DNA of 33,812 nt. Origin: Planctomycetota bacterium (lineage in GTDB: Bacteria; Planctomycetota; Phycisphaerae; Phycisphaerales; UBA1924). The notes under the pieces are model-generated. The model worked only from the letters and a program-made list of their open reading frames with translations, ran no database searches and was not told where the DNA came from. The translations under genes and the position numbers were made by a program. Position 1 is the stretch's first letter. Every line of letters begins with the position of its first letter. The stretch covers positions 1 through 33,812 of the forward strand of contig RFGH01000166.1 in the NCBI GenBank assembly GCA_003696675.1, read 5' to 3'. Of this stretch, positions 14,299-22,333 are shown one piece after another.

Positions 14299-16784
14299 GC
14301 CCGGCGCTCCGCCGCACCGCCCTCGTCATCGCCCGTCTTGGTCTCAGACGGCGGGGTCGGGGCCGGGCCCGTCTTGGTCTTCTCGCCCGTACGCGTCTCA
14401 TCGGAAGGCTCGCTGGTGCTCGCGTAACGCACCCGCCCGTGGTAGATGCTCGCCACGGTCTTGCTGATCGAGTCGCAGATCGTCGACAGCTCCCGCAGCG
14501 TCAGATCGCAATCATCGAACTGACCGTCCATCAGACGCCGGTTTGCCAGCTCGCGCACCAGCGCGTCGATGCGTGCCGGCGTCGGCTCGGCCAGGGTCCG
14601 TGTCGCGCTCTCCACCGCGTCGGCCAGCATCGTGATCGCCACTTCCTTGGTGCGCGGTTTCGGCCCAGGATACCGGTAGTCCACCTCGTTCGGCAGCGGG
14701 GGATCCGGCTGCTCGATCGACCCGGTCTTTGTCTCCGCACCCGACTGCACGACCTTCGACCGGTCCGGTTTTTCGCCGCCCGCTTCACCCTTCTTCTCGC
14801 CCGCCTTCTCCACCGCCCGCCGATAGAAGTATTCCACCAGCGTCGTGCCGTGATGCGCCTCGATGAAATGACGGATATTTCGCGGCAGGTTGTTCGCACG
14901 GGCCATCTCCAGCCCGTCCTTGACATGCCCGACGATCACTAGCAGCGACATCGCCGGGTTCAGCTTGTCGTGCTTGTTCGGACCGCCCGACTGATTCTCC
15001 ACGAAGTACCCGGGCTTGTTCATCTTGCCGATGTCGTGGTACAGGCAGCCCACATAGGTCAGCAGCGAGTCCGCCCCGATCGACTCGGCCGCCGACTCGG
15101 CGATGGACGCGACATTCAGCGAGTGGTTATAGGTGCCCGGCGCACGCTGCTGAAGCTCCCGTAGGAGCGGCTGCTTCGGGTCTCGCAACTCGATCAGCGT
15201 CATGCCGGTCGTGATGTCGAACGCTTTCTCCACGAATGGCAGAATGAACAGCGCGATCCCGCCGACCAGTAGCCCCGACAGGAACGATTGCGCCCCCGCC
15301 GAGCCGATCGCCCCCGCCCGCAGCGCCACGCTTGGACCCGACGCGGGCAGGTTGATCACCTGGTCCAGCATCGCCGCGCCGGCCATCGCCGTCGCCACCG
15401 TCAGCGACATCCGGATCAGCGTCCGACGCTCGCGGATCTCCTTGAGCTGGCTCACGCCAGCCGCGATGCCGATCAGCATCACCGCGAACATGCCCACATG
15501 CAGCCGCAGTGCGAATGTCACAAACACCGCCAGAAGTGCGCTGACCGCCAGCGAGGTCCGCTGGTCGTACGCGACACACAGCAGCACCGCCACAAGCACC
15601 ACGGGCGTCACGGAGGTCAGCCACACCAACTTGGGGTCATATACCCCCAGCAGGCACGCCGAGATCACCGCGGAGCCAAGCAGCAAGGCCAGCCAGCCGA
15701 TCCGCGCCGGTCGCCGCGCGATCTTCGGGCAGAAGCTGGCCACATACCCCGCCAGCAGCACCGTGATCACACCGGTCATGCCGAACACCGCCGCGCGACG
15801 CGCCATGATCCGCGCAGCACCGCCCTGCTTCGCGAACTGCTCCCGCTCGACGAGGAACAGCTCCTTCTGATCGTTCGTCAGCAGGTCACCACGAGCAAAG
15901 ATCTTCTGTCCGACCGCAATGTCGCGTCGCACCGGAGCGATGCCCTTGGCCGCGTTGTCCTGCGCCAATCGCGTCGCGGACTCATCGAACGCGAATGTCG
16001 GCTTCGGATCCGAGGTCAGCCGGACACGCACCACATCATCAAGCGGCGCCTCAAAGCCGGCGATCCGGACCAGGCGAGCTACTTCCGAGCCCAGCATCTC
16101 CTTGTTATCGATGTTGATGGCCTCGGCACGGCTCACCAGCAGCGTCTCCCCCCGTTCGGCCGCCGGGCCGTTGCGCAGCTCGATCAGCGGGCTCAGGCCC
16201 TCCTGCGTCACCCGCTGCCAGCTCTGACCGGTCAGCATCGGCCGCCGGCGCAGCATCTCGTCGAGTGTCTCCACCCGCCTGTTCCAATCGTTCAGCAACG
16301 CCTCGTCAGACGCCACGCCCTGAATCGCACGCAACTCTTGCTCATCAAGCCCGAACCGGGTCCGGATCTCCGGGCTCACCTGCGAGAGCTGCGTCACGCC
16401 CGCCAGGGTGGTCGGTAGGTTCAGAAGCGAAGCACGCAACTCCCCCAGCACGGGCAGATCGGCCGTATAAATCCGAGGCGTGTTCTGGCGCGCCGCCTCC
16501 CGACGCATCTCCGTCTGCTGCAGGTCTTCGGTCTTGAACTCCACCCGCGCCAGACGGGTCTCACGCATGATCTGGCCCACCGCGATCAGCGGCTGCTCAC
16601 GCGTCCACGCCGTCACCGCGCCGACCACCAGCACGAACGCGATGCTCGCCAGCACGCCCCAGCCGAGCGACTCGTGGTCCGCCAACGCCGCCACGCGATC
16701 GCGCAGCCGCATCCGCTTGACCGTCACGGTCACGCGGGACGATCCAGTCCGTCTCGTCGTCGATTTGCCGGTGTCCTTGGCCAT
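14295..16784 (-). CDS. 7TM-HD phosphohydrolase (PgpH/YqfF-like, probable c-di-AMP phosphodiesterase)
   Basis: An 829-residue inner-membrane enzyme. The layout is one N-terminal membrane helix (about 42-60), an extracytoplasmic domain (about 65-325, including DIAVGQKIFARGDLLT as in 7TMR-HDED domains), seven membrane helices (about 333-520) and a cytoplasmic HD domain. HD metal ligands are visible as H554 in TYNHSLNVA, H583-D584 in YHDIGKMNKP, H620 in IVGHVKDG, and H644-H645 in IEAHHGTTLVEYFYRRA, all typical of PgpH. Relatives hydrolyse c-di-AMP to pApA. A charged insert (about 657-700) interrupts the HD domain before NEVDYRYPGPKPRTKE, and the C-terminal tail is repetitive Thr/Glu/Lys. It lies 57 bases after phoH, a common gene order. 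Whether the host makes c-di-AMP is not shown here. Confidence 0.9.
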   Translation of the reverse strand: MAKDTGKSTTRRTGSSRVTVTVKRMRLRDRVAALADHESLGWGVLASIAFVLVVGAVTAWTREQPLIAVGQIMRETRLARVEFKTEDLQQTEMRREAARQNTPRIYTADLPVLGELRASLLNLPTTLAGVTQLSQVSPEIRTRFGLDEQELRAIQGVASDEALLNDWNRRVETLDEMLRRRPMLTGQSWQRVTQEGLSPLIELRNGPAAERGETLLVSRAEAINIDNKEMLGSEVARLVRIAGFEAPLDDVVRVRLTSDPKPTFAFDESATRLAQDNAAKGIAPVRRDIAVGQKIFARGDLLTNDQKELFLVEREQFAKQGGAARIMARRAAVFGMTGVITVLLAGYVASFCPKIARRPARIGWLALLLGSAVISACLLGVYDPKLVWLTSVTPVVLVAVLLCVAYDQRTSLAVSALLAVFVTFALRLHVGMFAVMLIGIAAGVSQLKEIRERRTLIRMSLTVATAMAGAAMLDQVINLPASGPSVALRAGAIGSAGAQSFLSGLLVGGIALFILPFVEKAFDITTGMTLIELRDPKQPLLRELQQRAPGTYNHSLNVASIAESAAESIGADSLLTYVGCLYHDIGKMNKPGYFVENQSGGPNKHDKLNPAMSLLVIVGHVKDGLEMARANNLPRNIRHFIEAHHGTTLVEYFYRRAVEKAGEKKGEAGGEKPDRSKVVQSGAETKTGSIEQPDPPLPNEVDYRYPGPKPRTKEVAITMLADAVESATRTLAEPTPARIDALVRELANRRLMDGQFDDCDLTLRELSTICDSISKTVASIYHGRVRYASTSEPSDETRTGEKTKTGPAPTPPSETKTGDDEGGAAERRA

Positions 16785-16841
16785 GATGGTGGGCAGCAGA
16801 CCTTATCGGCCCCCGCTGGCGTCCTCTGAACGAAGGTTCGG

Positions 16842-17942
16842 TCAGATCTCCCCGGGGCTCACCGCCCCGTTCCGGTCCTCGTCGCCCATCTCGCTCAGGG
16901 CCCGCTCGACCGACTCCCGGTACGCCCGGTGCTCTTCCTCGGCCCCGTATGCCTCGACGATCCGCTGCACGAGCCGGTGTCGCACCACATCCTCGCCCGA
17001 AAGGGCCACCGTCGCGACGCCCGCCACCCGGCGCAGGCGACGCACCGCGTCGATCAGCCCCGACTGCGCGGGGTCCGGCAGGTCGATCTGCGTCGTATCG
17101 CCCGTCACGATCATCTTGCTCCCGTGCCCCATCCGGGTCAGGAACATCTTCATCTGCCCTTTGGTGGTGTTCTGGGCCTCATCCAGGATGATCACCGCCC
17201 CGTTGAGCGTCCGCCCCCGCATGAACGCCAGCGGCACCACTTCCACGATGTCCGACTCCAAGAACCGCTTGAGGTCCCGGAAATCCATCATGTCGTGCAA
17301 TGCGTCCAGCAGCGGACGAAGATACGGGTTGACCTTCTCCTCCAGCCCCCCGGGCAGGAACCCCAGTTTCTCACCCGCCTCCACCGCCGGGCGGCACAGG
17401 ATCACCCTAGATGCCGCACCCTCCCGCAGTAGGTGCACCGCCGCAGCCACCGCTAGGTAGGTTTTGCCCGTCCCCGCCGGCCCGAACGCGAATGTCAGAT
17501 CATGGTCCCGGATCGCGTCCAGATACAGACGCTGATTGTCCGTCTTCGGCTCGACCGGCTGGCCCGCGGCGTACACCCGCAGCCGCCCGTCCCACGCCTG
17601 CCGACCCCCCATCCGGTCGCGCCGGGTCCGCACCGATTCGGCCGCGATCAGATCCAGCATTTCTTCCCGAGACACCGGACGCCCAGCCTTCGCCCGCTTG
17701 GAAACCTCTTCCAGCACCCGCCGAGCCACGCCGATCGCCGGCTCGTCGCCCCGGACAAGGATCTCCCCGTCGCGGCTCGACACCGCCACGCCCAGCGCCT
17801 CGCGGATCAGCTTGAGGTTCCGCTCGCCCGATCCGGTCACGCCGACCGAGTCTGTCCCGCGAGGCATATCAATGATCAGTTCCAAACGGTCGATCTCCCG
17901 CCCGCGCCCGCCCCGGTCCGACCGGCCGGCCCGCGTGCCCAT
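16842..17942 (-). CDS. phoH: PhoH family ATPase
   Basis: A 366-residue cytoplasmic P-loop ATPase. The N-terminal part (about 17-90) is the KH-like region with ERNLKLIREALGV. The ATPase part has Walker A GPAGTGKT (154-161), the conserved CRPAVEAGEKLGFLPG, Walker B VIILDEAQNTT with D254 and E255, and the sensor MIVTGDTTQIDLP. The PhoH C-terminus reads SGEDVVRHRLVQRIVEAY. Relatives act in RNA metabolism and are often next to 7TM-HD and ybeY genes; here the 7TM-HD gene follows. It is the first gene of the leftward set. Its start is only 26 bases from the divergent lipoprotein start. Confidence 0.95.
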   Translation of the reverse strand: MGTRAGRSDRGGRGREIDRLELIIDMPRGTDSVGVTGSGERNLKLIREALGVAVSSRDGEILVRGDEPAIGVARRVLEEVSKRAKAGRPVSREEMLDLIAAESVRTRRDRMGGRQAWDGRLRVYAAGQPVEPKTDNQRLYLDAIRDHDLTFAFGPAGTGKTYLAVAAAVHLLREGAASRVILCRPAVEAGEKLGFLPGGLEEKVNPYLRPLLDALHDMMDFRDLKRFLESDIVEVVPLAFMRGRTLNGAVIILDEAQNTTKGQMKMFLTRMGHGSKMIVTGDTTQIDLPDPAQSGLIDAVRRLRRVAGVATVALSGEDVVRHRLVQRIVEAYGAEEEHRAYRESVERALSEMGDEDRNGAVSPGEI

Positions 17943-17968
17943 GCCCCGCTCGGGGCAAGGTGAAGTCT

Positions 17969-18397
17969 ATGGCCCCGACCCGCCCCAGGCCCGCCAAATC
18001 TGCAACCCGTGTGATGGCAGCGGTTTGTCTGGGCGCGGCTCTCACAGCCTGCTCCGCCACGGGCCCCGACCCGGTCCTCGCGGGCAACCCACAAACCGGC
18101 TCGGCGGCCGACCCCTCCGGAGGGACCTTCTTCCCGTGGAAGCCCATCGACCGCGCCGTCGCCGCCGGTGCCATCGAGCACCTCGTCGTCGCCTCGCCTA
18201 CCGAAGAAGTGGGGGCCCAGTTCCGGACCTATCGACTCCTCGGCCCCCGCGACCAGCCCGGAGTGCTCCGGGTCGAACGCACCGACGCCGGTCTGACCAT
18301 CACCGTCTCGATCGGGCGATTCGGAGAGCCCAAGCTCGAAGCCGCCGTGCTCGCCTCCGTCGAGCGAGCCCTTCAAGAGGCGGCCTCGTCCCCCTAG
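17969..18397 (+). CDS. Small lipoprotein, unknown function
   Basis: A 142-residue protein. The ATG at 17969 has AAGGTGA about 6 bases upstream; a GTG three codons earlier would overlap that site. A basic N-terminus, hydrophobic stretch and the lipobox AALTAC (C28) mark a lipoprotein. The mature part has a Pro/Gly-rich linker and then a compact domain with FRTYRLLGPRDQPGVLRVERTDAGLTITVSIGRFG. No family is recognised. It ends 3 bases from the converging histidine kinase stop, and its function is not suggested by neighbours. Confidence 0.75.
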   Translation: MAPTRPRPAKSATRVMAAVCLGAALTACSATGPDPVLAGNPQTGSAADPSGGTFFPWKPIDRAVAAGAIEHLVVASPTEEVGAQFRTYRLLGPRDQPGVLRVERTDAGLTITVSIGRFGEPKLEAAVLASVERALQEAASSP

Positions 18398-18400
18398 CCC

Positions 18401-19723
18401 CTAGCCCACGCAGCCCGGCAGTTCCACGATCATCGTGGTGCCCTGCTGGTACACGCTCTCGACGCCCACACGCCCCCCAAGGCGTCGGGCCGCGTGCTTG
18501 ACAATCGCCAGCCCCAGCCCGGTCCCGCGCTGCACCCCGCCGCCCGTTCTCGCCCGGTCCACCTGATAAAACCGCTCAAAGATCCGCTGCTGGTGCGCCA
18601 GCGGGATGCCCACCCCCTTGTCCGTGACCGTCAGACGCAGCCCGCCCGGGCGGGTCGCCCCCGGCGGCGCAGGGCTGCCCGGATCGCCCGGGATCGGCGC
18701 GGGCAACGCGCGGACCACGATGGCTGTGTCCTCGCGTGCAAACTTGGTCGCGTTCTCGATCAGGTTCCGCAGGATCAGGTCCAGCAATGTGGGATCGCTC
18801 AGGATCACCGAGCACGCCGGATCGATCTCTTCCACGATCGTCAGCCGCTTGCGCGTGCACACCGGCTCGAACTGCTCCCGCTGCGCCCGGCATAGGTCCG
18901 CCAGCCGCACCTCGGTCAGCACCGCGGGCGACTCCGCCGATTCGAGCTTGCTCAGATCCAGCAGGTCGTTGACCAGCGCTTCCAGCCGCACCGCGTTGTT
19001 CGCCACGATCCCGATCAGCCGCTGGAGCATCGCCGGGTCGTTCCGGGCCGGGCCTTGCAGGGTCTCCGCCGCCCCGCGGATCGACGCGATGGGCGTCCGC
19101 AGCTCGTGCGAGGCGTTGGCCGCGAAGTCCGCCTTCAGCTCACCGGCCTTGACAAGTTCGGTCACATCCCGCAGGGTGACGACGCATCCGCCACCGGAGA
19201 GCTCTGTCCGTCCCAGCGGGTCGGCAGACACCACCAGCGTCCGCAGCTCCCCCTCCACCGGCAGCTTCAGCCGCGCCCGCCCGGGCTCGCCCGCGCGGGC
19301 CAGACGCTCCATCTCGTGCAGGTCCGCCTGCGTGAACAGCTCGTCGAAGCGAACCCCTGTCAGCGTCCGCCCACCGCCCAATGTCCGCGCCGCCGAACGA
19401 GAAGCCACCGTAATCACCCCGTCCGCGTCGGTCGCGATGATCGGCGTGCCCGCGGCGTCGAGCACCAGCCGCAGCCGCTCGTGCGTCGTCCGGATCGATT
19501 GCAGGTCGCGCACCTCCCGACGCAGCCGCCACTCGGCTTCCTGCAGGTCCCGCCGCTCACGCCGGAACGCGACCAGCGTCCACACCAGCGCCCCCAGCGC
19601 GATCACGCCCATCAGCGGCAGAAACATCGCGATGACCACGGCGCTGGCGCACACCGAGGCCGGCAGCACCCAGTTCGGTCCCGCCGCATCGTCCGCCTGC
19701 CTGGTCACGCCCGCGTCGTCCAC
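18401..19723 (-). CDS. Sensor histidine kinase, PhoR-like
   Basis: A 440-residue membrane sensor kinase. Two adjacent membrane helices (about 18-53) leave almost no periplasmic loop, as in PhoR. A short coiled coil follows (about 54-88), then a PAS domain (about 82-190, VLDAAGTPIIATDADGVIT). The dimerisation domain has the H-box FAANASHELRTP with H206 as phosphate acceptor. The ATPase domain shows the N-box LRNLIENATKFA, G1 DKGVGIP, F-box RIFERFY and G2 GTGLGLAIVK. The GTG start has only a weak ribosome-binding site. It follows the response regulator gene by 58 bases on the same strand and so forms a PhoB/PhoR-type pair. Phosphate as the signal is inferred from architecture and the neighbouring porins. 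Confidence 0.92.
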   Translation of the reverse strand: MDDAGVTRQADDAAGPNWVLPASVCASAVVIAMFLPLMGVIALGALVWTLVAFRRERRDLQEAEWRLRREVRDLQSIRTTHERLRLVLDAAGTPIIATDADGVITVASRSAARTLGGGRTLTGVRFDELFTQADLHEMERLARAGEPGRARLKLPVEGELRTLVVSADPLGRTELSGGGCVVTLRDVTELVKAGELKADFAANASHELRTPIASIRGAAETLQGPARNDPAMLQRLIGIVANNAVRLEALVNDLLDLSKLESAESPAVLTEVRLADLCRAQREQFEPVCTRKRLTIVEEIDPACSVILSDPTLLDLILRNLIENATKFAREDTAIVVRALPAPIPGDPGSPAPPGATRPGGLRLTVTDKGVGIPLAHQQRIFERFYQVDRARTGGGVQRGTGLGLAIVKHAARRLGGRVGVESVYQQGTTMIVELPGCVG

Positions 19724-19781
19724 GCCCGATTCTCGCCCCTCCGGGGCGTCCGGTCACGCTCCGGGCCAACCTCCGGGTGCA

Positions 19782-20495
19782 TCACGGCGCCGAATCGGCC
19801 GTCTCGGGCTCGGTCGTCGCACGGTACCCCACCCCGCGCACCGTCCGGATCAGCCCGTGGTGGTCGCCGAGCTTCTTGCGGATCGAGGTCACATGCACAT
19901 CGATCGTCCGCTCGGTCACCGTCACGCCCGGCCCGATGGCTCGCGAGATCAGCGCCGGGCGGCTGAGCACCTTGCCCTGTGCGCTCACCAACGCCGACAG
20001 GATGCGGAACTCCGTGATCGTGAGCTTCATCGGTTCGCCCCCGACCGTGGCCGCGTGCTCGTCCAGATCGATCTCGATCGGGCCCAGCGAAAGGTGGTTC
20101 TTCTTGGCCCCGGTCGCTCCCACCCGCCGGGCCACGGCCTTGATCCGGGCCAGCAGCACCTGCATGGAGAACGGCTTGGACACATAATCGTCCGCGCCGG
20201 CATCCAGGCCCTCCAGCTCGTGCTTCTCCTCCGCCCGCGCGGTCAGCATCACGATCGGGATCGACGCCGTCTCGGTCTGGCTGCGCATACGCCGCGCGAC
20301 TTCCAGCCCCGAAAGCCCCGGCATCATCACATCCAACACCACCACATCCGGCTGGCGCGTGCGAATCAGATTCAGGGCCGTCACCCCGTCCGACGCCGTC
20401 GCCACCGTGTGGCCGTCCTGGCGGATGTTGTACGCGACCAGCTCGAGCACATCGGGCTCGTCATCGACCACCACGACGGTCAGCGGCGCGGGCAT
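19782..20495 (-). CDS. OmpR/PhoB-family response regulator
   Basis: A 237-residue DNA-binding response regulator. The receiver domain has acidic pocket D11-D12, phospho-acceptor D55 in VVVLDVMMPG, T85 in MLTARAEE and K107 in YVSKPFS. The C-terminal winged helix (about 130-230) shows KLTITEFRILSALVSAQGKVLSR and ERTIDVHVTSIRKKLGDHHGLIRTVRGVGYR, as in PhoB. The ATG at 20495 has GAGGAG 6 bases upstream; the open frame beyond it is non-coding. It is head-to-head with five porin genes and is followed by a PhoR-like kinase, so the porins are likely targets (inference). Confidence 0.95.
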   Translation of the reverse strand: MPAPLTVVVVDDEPDVLELVAYNIRQDGHTVATASDGVTALNLIRTRQPDVVVLDVMMPGLSGLEVARRMRSQTETASIPIVMLTARAEEKHELEGLDAGADDYVSKPFSMQVLLARIKAVARRVGATGAKKNHLSLGPIEIDLDEHAATVGGEPMKLTITEFRILSALVSAQGKVLSRPALISRAIGPGVTVTERTIDVHVTSIRKKLGDHHGLIRTVRGVGYRATTEPETADSAP

Positions 20496-20745
20496 GGGGT
20501 GCTCCTCGGGAAGGCGGGAGAACAAGCCTAGTGCCCGCAGGCGGTGGATAGGCCCCGTTCCGCCTTGGGTTTGCGCAATCTGAATGAAGATGGCGGCATT
20601 CACGGAGACCGCCCCACCGCCCGCCCACGCCCGGAAATGTGTGTGCCAGGACACCCGCCACCCGAAACTTTTGAATACGCTCGTATCCCCCCGGTCCATT
20701 CCGGGCGGGATCGATCCGCGCCCAGCCGACCCGGAGCCGCCGCCC
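20496..20745. other. Divergent promoter region between the response regulator and porin 1
   Basis: A 250-bp region with no gene. It must hold the promoters of the leftward two-component operon and the rightward first porin. I find no clear Pho box (CTGTCAT repeats) and no good -35/-10 pair. The AT-richest stretch is about 20666-20688 (AAACTTTTGAATACGC). Confidence 0.5.
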
Positions 20746-22071
20746 ATGCGTCACGCCGTGCCCACCGCCCTGCTCGCCCTGACCGCCTCCACGGGTCTCG
20801 CGTCGGACGCCCACGCCCTCGCGGCGGCCCTCCGGGCCGATGCGGCCATGGACGCCGCCGCCGGCGCGACACGCATCGAACCCGTCCCGCTCACCGCCTC
20901 GCTGCTCCTCCAGACCCGCTACATGTTCAACAGCAGGGACGACTCCCGCCCGCCGAACTTCCAGAACTACACCCAGGGCTTCGACATGCCCCGGGCCGAA
21001 CTCCGGCTCCAGAGCAACATCTTTAACAAGCAACTCACCGGCTACCTCGCCTTCGACTTCGGCGATGCCGAAGGCGATCGCGGGCGTGGCCGGACCCCCA
21101 CCATCCCCGCCGGCAACGGCAGCCCCCAACTCCGCGAGGCCTACGCCCAGTACAACTTCGAGGGCAGCGCCGAGGGGTTCTACTTCAAGGTCGGCCAGTT
21201 CAAGTCCATCTTCAACACCGAGGACGCGATCGCCCCTGAGTACCAACTCGCCGTCGCCCGCTCGGTCACCAACGAGTTTTTCAACATCGGCCTGACCCAG
21301 GGCATCGCGATCGGACGCGTCCGAGACCGCGTCGCGTGGGAAGTCGCCCTGACCGACGGTGCCCACTTCTGGGGCAACCCCGAGCCGGCCAACACCGCCT
21401 TCAACTCCGGCCTGGAAGCCGATGTGGCGCTGACCTACCGCTTCGATTGGAAGTTCGCCGGCGACTGGTCGCGCTTCGCCGATTTCTCCTCATGGCGCGG
21501 CTCCGACGAGGCGATCCGCGTCGGATTCGGGCTGCACATACAGACCCAAGGCCAGACCAATCCCAGCGAGATCCAGCCCGACTTCTTCAACGGCACCGCC
21601 CCAAATGTCAACATGCTCGCGTGGACCGTCGATGCGCAGTACGAAAGCGACGGCTGGGCCGCCTTCGCCGCGTACCACGGCCACCGCATCGACTACGGCT
21701 ACCGCCCGCTCGGACTGATCACCATCCAGCACGGCTTTGTGCTCCAGGGCAGCTACTTCTTCGACGACCGCACCGAGGGCTTCGCCCGCGTCGACTGGCT
21801 CACCATCGACAACGAGATCGCCAACGGTTTCGGCACCACCCAGGGCGACTTCCTCTTCCTCACCGCCGGCGTCAACTACTTCCCCATCCCCGAGTCCCAC
21901 GCGATCAAGCTGTCCTTCGATGCCACCTGGGCACCCAACGACTCGGACACCCTCGATATCGGTGCCTTCGGCGGCAACTCCGCCTTCTTCCCGGATCCCA
22001 CCGTGACCGGGCTTCTAGGCGGGGCCAGCGGAGAACTCCTCTTCCGCGGCCAGTTTCAGGTTTTGTTCTAA
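20746..22071 (+). CDS. Porin 1, Porin_O_P (OprO/OprP) type, most divergent of five
   Basis: A 441-residue outer-membrane beta-barrel porin. The start at 20746 gives a signal peptide ending near SDAHA; the open frame upstream is a reading of the intergenic region. Barrel strands alternate through the protein, and it ends in QVLF, the terminal Phe that directs barrel assembly. The Porin_O_P signature VGQFKSIFNTEDAIAPEYQLAVARSVTNEFFN (about 145-180) is clear. Patches shared with the four downstream paralogues include FSSWRGS, QTNPS and PESHAIK, though it diverges at each. OprP and OprO transport phosphate and polyphosphate; the substrate here is inferred only from family and from the PhoB/PhoR-like pair next door. 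A strong terminator follows. Confidence 0.88.
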   Translation: MRHAVPTALLALTASTGLASDAHALAAALRADAAMDAAAGATRIEPVPLTASLLLQTRYMFNSRDDSRPPNFQNYTQGFDMPRAELRLQSNIFNKQLTGYLAFDFGDAEGDRGRGRTPTIPAGNGSPQLREAYAQYNFEGSAEGFYFKVGQFKSIFNTEDAIAPEYQLAVARSVTNEFFNIGLTQGIAIGRVRDRVAWEVALTDGAHFWGNPEPANTAFNSGLEADVALTYRFDWKFAGDWSRFADFSSWRGSDEAIRVGFGLHIQTQGQTNPSEIQPDFFNGTAPNVNMLAWTVDAQYESDGWAAFAAYHGHRIDYGYRPLGLITIQHGFVLQGSYFFDDRTEGFARVDWLTIDNEIANGFGTTQGDFLFLTAGVNYFPIPESHAIKLSFDATWAPNDSDTLDIGAFGGNSAFFPDPTVTGLLGGASGELLFRGQFQVLF

Positions 22072-22137
22072 GCGTTTGAGCCGGCGTTGGTTATGATCAG
22101 CCTTCGCCGGATTCCAACCCAATCCGGATGACTCATG

Positions 22138-22172
22138 CCGGCCCGCCCACACCCCGGGCGGGCCGGTTTCTT
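22138..22172 (+). terminator. Terminator after porin 1
   Basis: A perfect 11-bp stem (CCGGCCCGCCC / GGGCGGGCCGG) with a 7-base loop is followed by TTTCTT, 66 bases after the porin 1 stop. Confidence 0.85.
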
Positions 22173-22236
22173 GTCTGGCCGGATTCCTTCTTGATAGCGG
22201 GCACAAACTTTTTGATCGGGGTGCTGGCCTCATCCG

Positions 22237-22299
22237 GCTAGTCTGTCCTAGCATCATGGTTGAGGTATCTCTCCAAACCCCGCGGACGGCTTCCGCGGG
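22237..22299 (+). promoter_or_regulatory. Palindrome and hairpin in the porin 2 leader
   Basis: GCTAG-N6-CTAGC (22237-22252) is a 16-base palindrome of the size of an operator. Downstream, CCCGCGG / CCGCGGG (22279-22299) forms a 7-bp hairpin in the probable leader RNA, 35 bases before the ATG. No -10/-35 pair is clear. The role is inferred from position only. Confidence 0.35.
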
Positions 22300-22333
22300 C
22301 AGCGGGGAAGCGCTCTGAAGAGCAAGGCAAGTC

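Noticed and set aside
18606-20531. 641-codon plus-strand open frame opposite the histidine kinase and response regulator
   Set aside because: Ser/Arg/Pro-rich shadow of two clear genes on the other strand.
20496-20745. Pho box in the divergent regulator/porin 1 region
   Set aside because: No CTGTCAT-like direct repeat with 11-base spacing was found there.
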